Part shown: positions 14,872 through 21,626 of the stretch, piece by piece
How positions within the stretch are numbered: the first letter of the stretch is position 1
Layout of the letters: every line of letters begins with the position of its first letter
Assembly (NCBI GenBank): GCA_046260445.1
Contig: JBHEPF010000170.1
Coordinates: 1 to 24,096 of the forward strand
Reading direction: 5' to 3'
DNA from: F2B08 sp046260445
Lineage (GTDB): Bacteria > Actinomycetota > Actinomycetes > Actinomycetales > Dermatophilaceae
Length of the DNA stretch: 24,096 bases
Position numbers and translations under genes: made by a program
The notes under the pieces: generated by a model
What the model was told of the DNA's origin: nothing
The model's database searches: none
The model's input: the letters and a program-made list of their open reading frames with translations, nothing else

Positions 14872-14951
14872 CTTTCTCTCCCTGGGCGAGAACCTTCAGC
14901 CTCGGGAGACAAGCGTTCCCTCCCGAAGATGAAGGTTCCGTCCCGAAGATC
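14872..14951 (+). repeat. Structured intergenic repeat, copy R1
   Basis: An 80-bp element aligning without gaps to R2 (17186-17287, opposite strand). It forms a nested hairpin: an outer 8-bp stem AACCTTCA/TGAAGGTT (14891-14898 with 14930-14937), an inner 7-bp stem TCGGGAG/CTCCCGA (14902-14908 with 14920-14926), and an 11-nt loop ACAAGCGTTCC. It sits between the divergent TPR and deacylase genes, oriented toward the deacylase, and ends 35 bp before that gene's -10 hexamer. See R2 for the covarying copy. Confidence 0.75.
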
Positions 14952-14985
14952 GCCGACCCTGCCGACGGGACGGCACCACGGATCC

Positions 14986-14991
14986 TAGACT
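14986..14991 (+). promoter_or_regulatory. -10 element TAGACT, leaderless start of the deacylase gene
   Basis: TAGACT matches TANNNT and ends 6 nt before the ATG at 14998. There is no ribosome-binding site, so a leaderless mRNA is likely. Repeat R1 would then lie upstream of the transcript. Confidence 0.5.
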
Positions 14992-14997
14992 CCGCTC

Positions 14998-16284
14998 ATG
15001 CCGAACCCGAGTGACCTCTCCGACGTCCAGCGCCGGGTGCTCGAGGCGATCGACGAGCAGGAGACGGTCCAGCACCTCGTCGACCTCATCCGCACCCCGA
15101 GCGTCACCGGGACCGACGCCGAGTCCGAGCTCCAGCACGGTCTGGCCGGCGAGCTGACCGCGCTCGGCCTCGATGTCGACGTGTGGCGGATCGACCTCGA
15201 TGAGCTCGCGGCGGACCCGGACTACCCCGGCATCGAGGCGCCTCGCAACGAGGGGTGGGGAGTGGTGGGCGTCCTCGGACGGCAGGCGTCCGAGGACGTG
15301 CCCGCCCTCGTCCTACAGGGGCACAGCGACGTCGTGCCGACCGGTGACCCCGACCGGTGGCCGGACCAGGACCCGTTCAGCGGGGCGATCCGGGACGGCG
15401 CGGTCCACGGCCGCGGCGCGTGCGACATGAAGGCCGGCGTCGCCGCCAACCTCGCCGTCCTGCGCGCGATCGTCCGCTCGGGCATCGAGCTGCACCGGCC
15501 GCTCGCGTTGCACCATGTCGTGAGCGAGGAGGACGGCGGGCTCGGCGCGTTCGCCACCCTGCGACGGGGGCACACCGGTGAGGCCGCCATCATCAGCGAG
15601 CCCACGAGCGGCCGGGTCGTCGTCGGCAACGCGGGCGCTCTCACCTTCGAGATTCGGGTGCCCGGGCGAGCAGCGCACGGGTCGGCCCGGTTGTCCGGAG
15701 TCTCGGCCTTCGAGGCCTTCCTGCCCATCCACGCCGCACTGGCCGACCTGGAGCGGCGGCGCAACCTCGATCCCGACCCGCTCTTCGTGGGCAACCCCTT
15801 GCCCTATGCCATCTCGATCGGGCGGATCCGTGCCGGCGACTGGTCGAGCTCGGTCCCCGACCTGCTCGTCGCCGAGGGACGCTACGGCGTGCGGCTCGGT
15901 GAGGACAGCGAGGACGCGAGGCGGGAGCTCGAGGCGACCCTGGCATACGCCTGCTCGCAGGACGGGTGGCTGCGCGACCACCCGGCCACCGTCGCCTGGA
16001 CCGGCGGGCAGTTCGCCTCCGGCCAGACCGACCAGGAACACCCGTTCGTCGGCGAGGTCGTCGAGACCGTGGGGTCCTTCACCGGTCGGCGGCCGCATCT
16101 GGGCGCCGCACCCTATGGCTCCGACCTGCGGCTGTATGCGGGGGTCGGGGGCATTCCCACGCTCCACTACGGCCCGGGTGACGTGCGGATGGCGCACGCG
16201 CCGCGCGAGCAGGTCGAGGTCGCCGAGCTGCTCGAGGTGACGCGGGTGCTCGCTGCGCTCGCAGTGCGGCGGGTGTGCGACTGA
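14998..16284 (+). CDS. M20 family deacylase (ArgE/DapE type)
   Basis: A 428-residue di-zinc amidohydrolase that removes an acyl group from an N-acyl amino acid or similar substrate. The metal and catalytic residues of the family are all present: His109 and Asp111 in QGHSDVVP, bridging Asp143 in GRGACDMKAG, catalytic Glu177 and ligand Glu178 in SEEDGG, Glu201 in SEPT, and His400 near the C-terminus (RMAHAPREQVEV). A lid/dimerisation domain occupies about residues 210-325 (FEIRVPGRAAHGS). Length fits ArgE/DapE-related deacylases. Substrate cannot be assigned; acetylornithine deacetylase, succinyl-diaminopimelate desuccinylase and other N-acyl amino acid hydrolases are all possible. The start follows from the -10 spacing. 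It converges on the dimethylargininase-like gene with 13 bp between stops, and both have an upstream structured repeat. Confidence 0.88.
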   Translation: MPNPSDLSDVQRRVLEAIDEQETVQHLVDLIRTPSVTGTDAESELQHGLAGELTALGLDVDVWRIDLDELAADPDYPGIEAPRNEGWGVVGVLGRQASEDVPALVLQGHSDVVPTGDPDRWPDQDPFSGAIRDGAVHGRGACDMKAGVAANLAVLRAIVRSGIELHRPLALHHVVSEEDGGLGAFATLRRGHTGEAAIISEPTSGRVVVGNAGALTFEIRVPGRAAHGSARLSGVSAFEAFLPIHAALADLERRRNLDPDPLFVGNPLPYAISIGRIRAGDWSSSVPDLLVAEGRYGVRLGEDSEDARRELEATLAYACSQDGWLRDHPATVAWTGGQFASGQTDQEHPFVGEVVETVGSFTGRRPHLGAAPYGSDLRLYAGVGGIPTLHYGPGDVRMAHAPREQVEVAELLEVTRVLAALAVRRVCD

Positions 16285-16297
16285 GAGCGAACGAGCC

Positions 16298-17161
16298 TCA
16301 GCCCGAACGCAGAAGTGGGCGGGTGAGGCAGGTGGGCCCGCCGTCGCCGAGGACGAACTGGTCGCCCTCCACCTCGTGGACGTCGACGCCGGCGTCCTCG
16401 AGAGCGGTGACCACCCGCGGGACCCCGGTGAAGATGACCGCCTCGTCCGGTGCGGTCGCGAGGACGTTGCAGCCCTGCCGGTCGTACTCCTCCTCGCTCA
16501 CCGCAACGAGCCGGTAGCCGCGCTCGAGGAGCCACTCGTGCAGCGCGATCGGCAGCTGCGGCAGGAACACGACCGCCACCTGAGGCCCGAGCAGCGACAA
16601 CGACGACATCAGGTGCAGGCAGTGGTCCGGGCCGCGGCCGTAGGGCATGTCGAAGGAGACCGTCTGCGCGCCCTCCTCCCCGAGCAACCCTTCCAGCTGG
16701 GTATGCGCGGCCCCGTTGGTCCGGAAGCCTCGCCCCATCGCCAGGGTCGTCTCGTCCAGCCACATGAGGTCGCCGCCGTCCGCCGTCGCGCCGTCGCGGA
16801 GTCGGCCGACGATCGGGATGCCGAGGTCGGCGAGATCGGCGGCCATGATCTCGGCCTCACCGGCGCGGGCGGGCTTGGCCGGGTCGAGCACGATGGCGCC
16901 GCGTCCGGTCACGAAGACCGCGTCGTAGGAGTACACCGAGTCCACCTGCCCCGCAGACTCGGCCAGGAGCTCGACGCCCACGCCGAGGTCGCGCAGGGTC
17001 TGCGCGAAGGCGGTGTGCTGCGCCCGGATCCTGCCCGGGTCCGGAGCGGCTCGCCACCCGGCAGCGGCGAAGTCCCCAGCCGTCGTCGGGGTGCGGATCG
17101 CGACCCGGGCGAGCGGCGCATACATCGACCGGACGCCGCAGGCGGCAGGGTGGTGAGTCAT
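16298..17161 (-). CDS. Dimethylargininase-like amidinohydrolase (DDAH family)
   Basis: A 287-residue protein of the guanidine-modifying superfamily, whose members hydrolyse methylated arginines to citrulline or act on related guanidines through a covalent Cys intermediate. Catalytic positions are visible: the substrate-side segment TADGGDLMWLDE (family: E/D-G-G-D), His183 in HCLHLMSSLS, and nucleophile Cys278 in GGPTCLTRPLL. The N-terminal sequence MYAPLARVAIRTP is typical. The chosen ATG 17161 lies 7 nt after CAGACT; ATG 17125 is a reasonable alternative. The open frame runs upstream through repeat R2 to 17296, but that part is the repeat, not protein. Arginine deiminase is longer and lacks this pattern. 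The exact substrate is inferred from family only. It converges on the deacylase gene. Confidence 0.85.
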   Translation of the reverse strand: MTHHPAACGVRSMYAPLARVAIRTPTTAGDFAAAGWRAAPDPGRIRAQHTAFAQTLRDLGVGVELLAESAGQVDSVYSYDAVFVTGRGAIVLDPAKPARAGEAEIMAADLADLGIPIVGRLRDGATADGGDLMWLDETTLAMGRGFRTNGAAHTQLEGLLGEEGAQTVSFDMPYGRGPDHCLHLMSSLSLLGPQVAVVFLPQLPIALHEWLLERGYRLVAVSEEEYDRQGCNVLATAPDEAVIFTGVPRVVTALEDAGVDVHEVEGDQFVLGDGGPTCLTRPLLRSG

Positions 17162-17168
17162 GCGGGAG

Positions 17169-17174
17169 AGTCTG
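17169..17174 (-). promoter_or_regulatory. -10-like CAGACT before the dimethylargininase gene
   Basis: On the minus strand CAGACT ends 7 nt before the ATG at 17161. The five-base core AGACT also precedes the deacylase, malic enzyme and murJ genes at the same distance. Confidence 0.4.
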
Positions 17175-17185
17175 ACACCGTCTCC

Positions 17186-17287
17186 GACGACCTTCGGGAG
17201 GGAAGACGACCTTCGGGAGGGAAGGTTCAGCTTCGGGAGGCAACCCTTGTCTCCCGCAGCTGAGGCTTCCTTCCCTGGGAGAGAAAG
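17186..17287 (-). repeat. Structured intergenic repeat, copy R2
   Basis: This copy reads on the minus strand, toward the dimethylargininase gene. It has a hairpin with stems TCAGCT/AGCTGA (17263-17258 with 17232-17227) and CGGGAG/CTCCCG (17256-17251 with 17239-17234), a G-A mismatch between them and an 11-nt loop ACAAGGGTTGC. The loop matches R1 at 9 of 11 positions, while the outer stem differs in sequence but still pairs. Downstream of the hairpin it has two perfect tandem 19-bp copies (plus-strand 17186-17204 and 17205-17223) where R1 has one degenerate copy. Confidence 0.75.
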
Positions 17288-17315
17288 CTGAGACATCGGG
17301 CCAACCTACGGATAC

Positions 17316-17339
17316 GTAACCTACGTTGCCGTAGGTTAC
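17316..17339. promoter_or_regulatory. Palindromic operator upstream of the reductase-desaturase genes
   Basis: A perfect 10-bp inverted repeat, GTAACCTACG-N4-CGTAGGTTAC. Its right arm overlaps the -10 hexamer of the reductase gene by three bases, which suits repression. Another half-site CCTACG lies at 17305-17310. The size and symmetry fit a TetR-type dimer, but no regulator gene is adjacent. Confidence 0.7.
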
Positions 17340-17342
17340 GCT
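17337..17342 (+). promoter_or_regulatory. -10 element TACGCT, leaderless start of the reductase gene
   Basis: TACGCT matches TANNNT and ends 6 nt before the GTG at 17349. It overlaps the end of the palindromic operator. Confidence 0.48.
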
Positions 17343-17348
17343 TGCGTA

Positions 17349-18473
17349 GTGACGATCACTCCTGCACGCCCTCATGCGGTGCGGCGGCCTCCTTCCTCGG
17401 CCGTCGCCCCCGTCGCGGGCTCCCTGCGCTCCCGGCTCTGGCGCGTGGCGGAGGCGCTCGCGACGCCGCTCGTCCCCTCGGACTACCTCGACCTGTTCAA
17501 CCCGCTCCGCGACGGCGCCGACCTGCGCGGGCGCATCGTGTCGATCACGCCGGAGACCGCGGACTCCGCGACGATCACGATCCAGCCCGGCGGCGGCTGG
17601 CGCGGCCACACCCCCGGTCAGTACATCCGGGTCGGCGTCGACATCGACGGCGTCCGCTACTGGCGCGCCTACTCGGTGTCCTCGCCGGCGCACACCCCCG
17701 ACGGGACGATCTCGATCACCGTCAAGGCGATCCCGGACGGCAAGGTGAGCAACCACCTCGTCCGGCGGGCCACCCCCGGCGCTCTCGTCATGCTCGACCA
17801 GGCGACCGGCGACTTCACCCTCCCCGAGGCCCCTCCGGCCAGGGTCCTCTTCCTCACCGCCGGCAGCGGCATCACGCCGGTCCTCGGGATGCTCCGCACC
17901 CGGGTGGACCTCGCCGACGTCTCCCACGTCCACTGCGCGCCCACCGCGGCGGACGTGATCTGTGCCCAGGAGCTGCGCGGATACGGCGAGAGCGGGCGCA
18001 CCGCATACGTCGAACGGCATGACGACGAGCACGGCATGCTCGACCTGGCCGACCTCGACACCCTCGTCCCCGACTGGCGGGACCGGCAGACCTGGGTATG
18101 CGGTCCGACCGGCCTCCTCGACGCCGCCGAGGCCCACTGGTCGGCTCACGGGGTCGAGGACCGGCTCACCGTCGAGCGGTTCCGGCCCACGATCATCGAG
18201 CCGGGCGAGGGCGGCGAGATCACCTTCCTCTCCTCCGACGTCACCGTCGACGCCGACGGCTCCACCCCGATCCTCGATGCCGGCGAGGACGCCGGCGTCC
18301 TCATGCCGAGCGGATGCCGGATGGGCATCTGTATGGGCTGCATCGTGACGATGCGCCAGGGTGCGATCCGGGACCTGCGCACCGGCGAGATCACGACCGC
18401 CGAGCCCGGCGACAACCTTGCCGTCCAGACCTGTGTCAATGCCGTCGCCGGCAGCTGCGACCTCGAGCTCTAG
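17349..18473 (+). CDS. Ferredoxin-type NAD(P)H oxidoreductase, desaturase electron donor (Rv3230c-like)
   Basis: A 374-residue flavoprotein with three parts: a basic N-terminal region (about 1-55), a ferredoxin-NADP reductase module with the FAD motif RAYSVSS (about residue 105) and the nucleotide-binding motif TAGSGITPVLGML (about 175), and a C-terminal plant-type [2Fe-2S] domain with Cys323, Cys328, Cys331 and Cys362 (C-x4-C-x2-C-x30-C). It should pass electrons from NAD(P)H through FAD and the iron-sulfur centre to the desaturase encoded 71 bp downstream. The arrangement equals mycobacterial Rv3230c with DesA3 (family knowledge). The GTG start at 17349 is set by the -10 spacing. A palindromic operator overlaps the promoter, so both genes are probably repressed together. 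Confidence 0.88.
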   Translation: MTITPARPHAVRRPPSSAVAPVAGSLRSRLWRVAEALATPLVPSDYLDLFNPLRDGADLRGRIVSITPETADSATITIQPGGGWRGHTPGQYIRVGVDIDGVRYWRAYSVSSPAHTPDGTISITVKAIPDGKVSNHLVRRATPGALVMLDQATGDFTLPEAPPARVLFLTAGSGITPVLGMLRTRVDLADVSHVHCAPTAADVICAQELRGYGESGRTAYVERHDDEHGMLDLADLDTLVPDWRDRQTWVCGPTGLLDAAEAHWSAHGVEDRLTVERFRPTIIEPGEGGEITFLSSDVTVDADGSTPILDAGEDAGVLMPSGCRMGICMGCIVTMRQGAIRDLRTGEITTAEPGDNLAVQTCVNAVAGSCDLEL

Positions 18474-18544
18474 CCCCTCTCCACTCCTGACCGCCCGCCT
18501 TTCCTGACGACCACGTCCCCGAGCACCCCGCGAAGGAACCCCTC

Positions 18545-19897
18545 ATGACCGTCGCCCCCGAGCGCACCCTCGCCCCGACCACCCCGGCCCAGGTCAGCCC
18601 GACCGGGCCCCACCGGGAGGGCGCGACCCACGTCGCCGCCCCTGCCCACAAGGTCAACTCCCGGCTGCGCACCGAGGTCCACACGGACCGCGAGTTCACG
18701 CCCAAGCGCTCCGGCAAGCCCAACCCGATGGCGCACCTCAGCCCCGAGCGGGTCGAGGAGCTCGGCCGTGAGCTCGACGCCCTGCGCCAGGAGGTCATGG
18801 ACAGCCGGGGAGAGCGGGACGCCGCCTACATCCGCAAGGTCATCGCGACCCAGCGCTACCTCGAGATGGGCAGCCGCGCCGCGCTCCTCTTCTCGGGGGT
18901 CAAGGTCAAGGGCGTCAAGCCGTTCTGGTGGATCGGCACGGCCGGGCTCTCGATCGCCAAGATCCTCGAGAACATGGAGATCGGCCACAACGTCATGCAC
19001 GGCCAGTGGGACTGGATGCGTGACCCGAAGATCCACAGCCAGGCGTGGGAGTGGGACAACGTCTCGCCCTCGAGCCAGTGGAAGCACAGCCACAACGAGC
19101 TGCACCACACCTTCACCAACGTCCTCGGTCGCGACAACGACCTCGGCTACGGGATCATCCGCGTCGACGAGGACCAGCGCTGGACGCTGTTCTGCCTCGC
19201 GCAGCCGATCTGGCACGTCGCGAACGCGGCGATGTTCGAGTACTCGATCGCCGCATACGACCTCGAGCTCGGCGGCTACCTCGCCAAGCGCAAGCGGATG
19301 ACCGAGGAGGAGAAGGCCGCGTTCCGCCGGCAGGCGGCCGAGGTCGGCGCCAAGATCAGGCAGCAGGCGACCAAGGACTACCTCGTGCACCCGGCGCTCG
19401 CCGCTCCGTTCGGCGGGGCGAGGAGCACCCTCACCGCGAACATCGTGGCCAACCTCGCCCGCAACATCTGGACGAACTCGGTCATCATCTGCGGGCACTT
19501 CCCCGAGGGCATCGAGACCTTCGAGAAGACCTCGATCGACGGCGAGACCCGCGGTGAGTGGTACCTGCGTCAGATGCTCGGCTCGGGCAACATCTCGGGC
19601 TCGAAGTTCATGCACGTCATGACCGGCAACCTGAGCCACCAGATCGAGCACCACCTGTTCCCGGACATGCCGAGCAACCGGTACTCGGAGATCGCTCCGC
19701 GCATCCGTGACCTCATGGAGCGCTACGAGCTGAAGTACGTCTCCGGCTCGCTGCCGAAGCAGGTCTTCAGCGTCTACAAGAAGGTCGTCCAGCTCTCGCT
19801 GCCGAACAAGGTCGAGGGTCGCCGCCGCCGCGACACGGTCAAGCTCGCCGCCACCCGGGCCCTGAAGAAGAAGTCGCTCGGCGGCCGCCCCCGCTGA
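18545..19897 (+). CDS. Membrane fatty acyl desaturase (DesA3-like)
   Basis: A 450-residue membrane-bound, di-iron desaturase that introduces a double bond, probably delta-9, into acyl-CoA chains. All three histidine boxes are present: GHNVMH (His148, His152), HSHNELHH (His183, His187, His188) and SHQIEHHLFP (His365, His369, His370). The first ~60 residues are a hydrophilic extension. Hydrophobic stretches lie near 105-145, 220-240 and 310-330. The C-terminus is strongly basic (KKKSLGGRPR). The ATG at 18545 has AAGGA 7 nt upstream, so unlike its neighbours this gene uses a ribosome-binding site, as expected for a second gene in an operon. It follows its electron-donor reductase. Delta position and substrate are inferred from similarity to DesA3. 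Confidence 0.9.
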   Translation: MTVAPERTLAPTTPAQVSPTGPHREGATHVAAPAHKVNSRLRTEVHTDREFTPKRSGKPNPMAHLSPERVEELGRELDALRQEVMDSRGERDAAYIRKVIATQRYLEMGSRAALLFSGVKVKGVKPFWWIGTAGLSIAKILENMEIGHNVMHGQWDWMRDPKIHSQAWEWDNVSPSSQWKHSHNELHHTFTNVLGRDNDLGYGIIRVDEDQRWTLFCLAQPIWHVANAAMFEYSIAAYDLELGGYLAKRKRMTEEEKAAFRRQAAEVGAKIRQQATKDYLVHPALAAPFGGARSTLTANIVANLARNIWTNSVIICGHFPEGIETFEKTSIDGETRGEWYLRQMLGSGNISGSKFMHVMTGNLSHQIEHHLFPDMPSNRYSEIAPRIRDLMERYELKYVSGSLPKQVFSVYKKVVQLSLPNKVEGRRRRDTVKLAATRALKKKSLGGRPR

Positions 19898-19939
19898 TGG
19901 GAGGCGTTGGTCGCCGACCGAGGCGCTCTCGCGGGAGCT

Positions 19940-19970
19940 GGCGATATATCGCCGTCCCGACGCGGGGACG
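19940..19970. terminator. Palindrome and hairpin between convergent genes
   Basis: The perfect 14-bp palindrome GGCGATATATCGCC at 19940-19953 is followed by a 6-bp hairpin (19953-19958 with 19965-19970). They lie in the 109-bp gap between the desaturase and FAD-oxidoreductase stops. A weak shared terminator is likely for the second element; the palindrome looks more like a protein site. Confidence 0.4.
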
Positions 19971-20006
19971 CGTGATCTCGACGCGGCCGCCTTGTCTCGG
20001 GCCGGG

Positions 20007-21626
20007 TCAGCGACGGTCGGAGAGTATGCGCTGGGCGGCCATGCGGGCCGGGCTCCCCATGACGCAGCCGCCCGGGTGAGTCCCTGAGCCGCACTGGTAG
20101 TAGCCGTCGATGGGTGTCGCGTAGCCGCTCCACCCCGGCGCGGGCCGGAACATGTACATCTGCGGCGCGAGGAGCTCACCGGCGAAGATGTTGCCCTCGG
20201 TGAGGCCGGTATGGCGCTCGATGTCGAGCGGCGTGACGACCTCCCGCTGCAGGACGAGGTCGCCGAACCCCGGGAAGTGCTCCTCGAGCACGGCCTGGGC
20301 CGTGTCGCCGAACCGCTCCCGTTCGCTGTCCCAGTCACTGCCGCGCAGGTCGTAGGGCGCGTACTGGACGAAGCACGACATGACGTGCTTGCCGGGTGGG
20401 GCCATGTCGGGGTCGACGACCGACTGCACGGCTGCGTCGATGTAGGGCCGCTCGCTGTACCAGCCGTACTTGCTGGCGTCGAAGGCCCGCTCGACGTACT
20501 CGACCGTCGGACCGATGTTGAGGAACCCGCCGAAGTGGTCGACGGAGTCCGCCAGCGCGGGGAAGGTCGGCAGGGCGTCGAGGGCGAAGTTGACCTTGGC
20601 CGACACGCCCCGGTAACGAGTGCGTCGCACGGCGTCGACGAGGTCGTCGGGGAGCTCGCGCGGGTCGACGAGCTGGGTGAAGGTTCGCCTCGCGTCGAGG
20701 GCGGAGACGACGACGGGCGCCGAGATCTCGGTCCCGTCGCGCAGCGCCACCCCGGTGGCCCGTCCGTCCCGGGTGAGGACCGCCTCGACCGGCGAGTCGA
20801 GGCGGATCGTCGCCCCGAACGCACCGGCCGCACGCACGAGCACCTGGGTGAAACCTCCGTTGCCGCCGCGGTGGAAGGCCCACGACCCGAGGTGGCCGTC
20901 GTGCTCGCCCATCTTGTGGAACAGCAGGACGAGACCGGATCCGGGCGACATCGGCCCGAGCTTGGAGCCGATGACGCCGGAAGAGACGTGGTAGCCGGCG
21001 ATCGCGGGGTGCTCGAAGTAGTCCTCGACCCAGTCCGCGGCGCTGCCCGTGAGCAGCCGCACAGCGTCATGCACGACGCGTCGGTCGAGGCCGCCGAGGT
21101 GCCTGAGCAGCCACGCCACGTCGGCCTGGTCCTGCGGGTCGGTGCCCCAGAGGTCCGGGGGCGGGTTGTCGAACAACGGCTGCACCGCCTGCACGACCCG
21201 GTCGAGGTCGTGGTGGTAGCGCAGGTAGGCGTCGGCGTCGTGGCGCGAGTGGCGCCGGATCATCTGCAGGTTCTGCCCGAGGTCGTCACCGAAGAGCAGG
21301 TGGTCGCCGTCGCCGGTGGGATGGAACGACGAGGGCATCATGAGCGGCATGAAGCCGTGCTCGACGAGGTCGAGCTCGTGGATGATCTCCGGCCGGAGGA
21401 GGCTGAGCGCATACGAGAAGGTCGTGAAGGAGAACCCCGGCCGCAGCTCCTCGGTGATCGCGGCGCCCCCGACGAGGTGCCGCTGCTCGAGGACCAGCGT
21501 GCGCAGGCCCGACTTGGCCAGGTATGCGGCGGCCGTCAGCCCGTTGTGCCCGCCGCCGACGACGATCGCGTCCCACTCCTGGGCCTGCTCGTTGCCGCCC
21601 TGCTCGCTCATCGTCTGCTTGCTCAC
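20007..21626 (-). CDS. Phytoene-dehydrogenase-like FAD oxidoreductase
   Basis: A 539-residue flavoprotein of the phytoene desaturase/PYROXD2-like amine-oxidase superfamily. The dinucleotide-binding motif VVGGGHNGL occupies residues 22-30, followed by LVLEQRHLVGGAAITEE (the second FAD contact). The C-terminal FAD motif lies in DGYYQCGSGTHPGGCVMGSPARMAAQRIL. There is no signal peptide. The GTG at 21626 overlaps the TGA of the upstream GcvT-like gene (GTGA), indicating translational coupling; ATG 21611 is an alternative start. No other carotenoid genes are nearby, so pigment synthesis is unlikely. Pairing with a folate-type protein suggests oxidation of an N-methyl compound (inference). The long open frame that extends to 22037 is an out-of-frame shadow of the GcvT-like gene. 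Confidence 0.85.
   Translation of the reverse strand: MSKQTMSEQGGNEQAQEWDAIVVGGGHNGLTAAAYLAKSGLRTLVLEQRHLVGGAAITEELRPGFSFTTFSYALSLLRPEIIHELDLVEHGFMPLMMPSSFHPTGDGDHLLFGDDLGQNLQMIRRHSRHDADAYLRYHHDLDRVVQAVQPLFDNPPPDLWGTDPQDQADVAWLLRHLGGLDRRVVHDAVRLLTGSAADWVEDYFEHPAIAGYHVSSGVIGSKLGPMSPGSGLVLLFHKMGEHDGHLGSWAFHRGGNGGFTQVLVRAAGAFGATIRLDSPVEAVLTRDGRATGVALRDGTEISAPVVVSALDARRTFTQLVDPRELPDDLVDAVRRTRYRGVSAKVNFALDALPTFPALADSVDHFGGFLNIGPTVEYVERAFDASKYGWYSERPYIDAAVQSVVDPDMAPPGKHVMSCFVQYAPYDLRGSDWDSERERFGDTAQAVLEEHFPGFGDLVLQREVVTPLDIERHTGLTEGNIFAGELLAPQMYMFRPAPGWSGYATPIDGYYQCGSGTHPGGCVMGSPARMAAQRILSDRR

Noticed and set aside
14872..14951. Riboswitch for the deacylase gene
   Set aside because: The TAGACT-6 nt-ATG arrangement suggests transcription starts at the ATG, leaving the element outside the mRNA, so I keep it as a structured repeat without claiming ligand binding.
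17162..17296. In-frame N-terminal extension of the dimethylargininase gene through repeat R2
   Set aside because: The translated repeat resembles the translation of R1 at peptide level (LSLPG-E-SA-GDK), which first suggested a conserved peptide, but the similarity is explained by the nucleotide repeat and its hairpin, and R1 has no start codon in that frame near it.
18470..21070. 866-residue open frame on the minus strand over the desaturase and FAD gene
   Set aside because: It is an antisense shadow of the desaturase joined to an out-of-frame reading of the FAD enzyme; no domain features.
20007..21626. Carotenoid biosynthesis gene (crtI)
   Set aside because: The fold is shared, but no crtB, crtE or other pigment genes are present and the partner is a GcvT-like gene.
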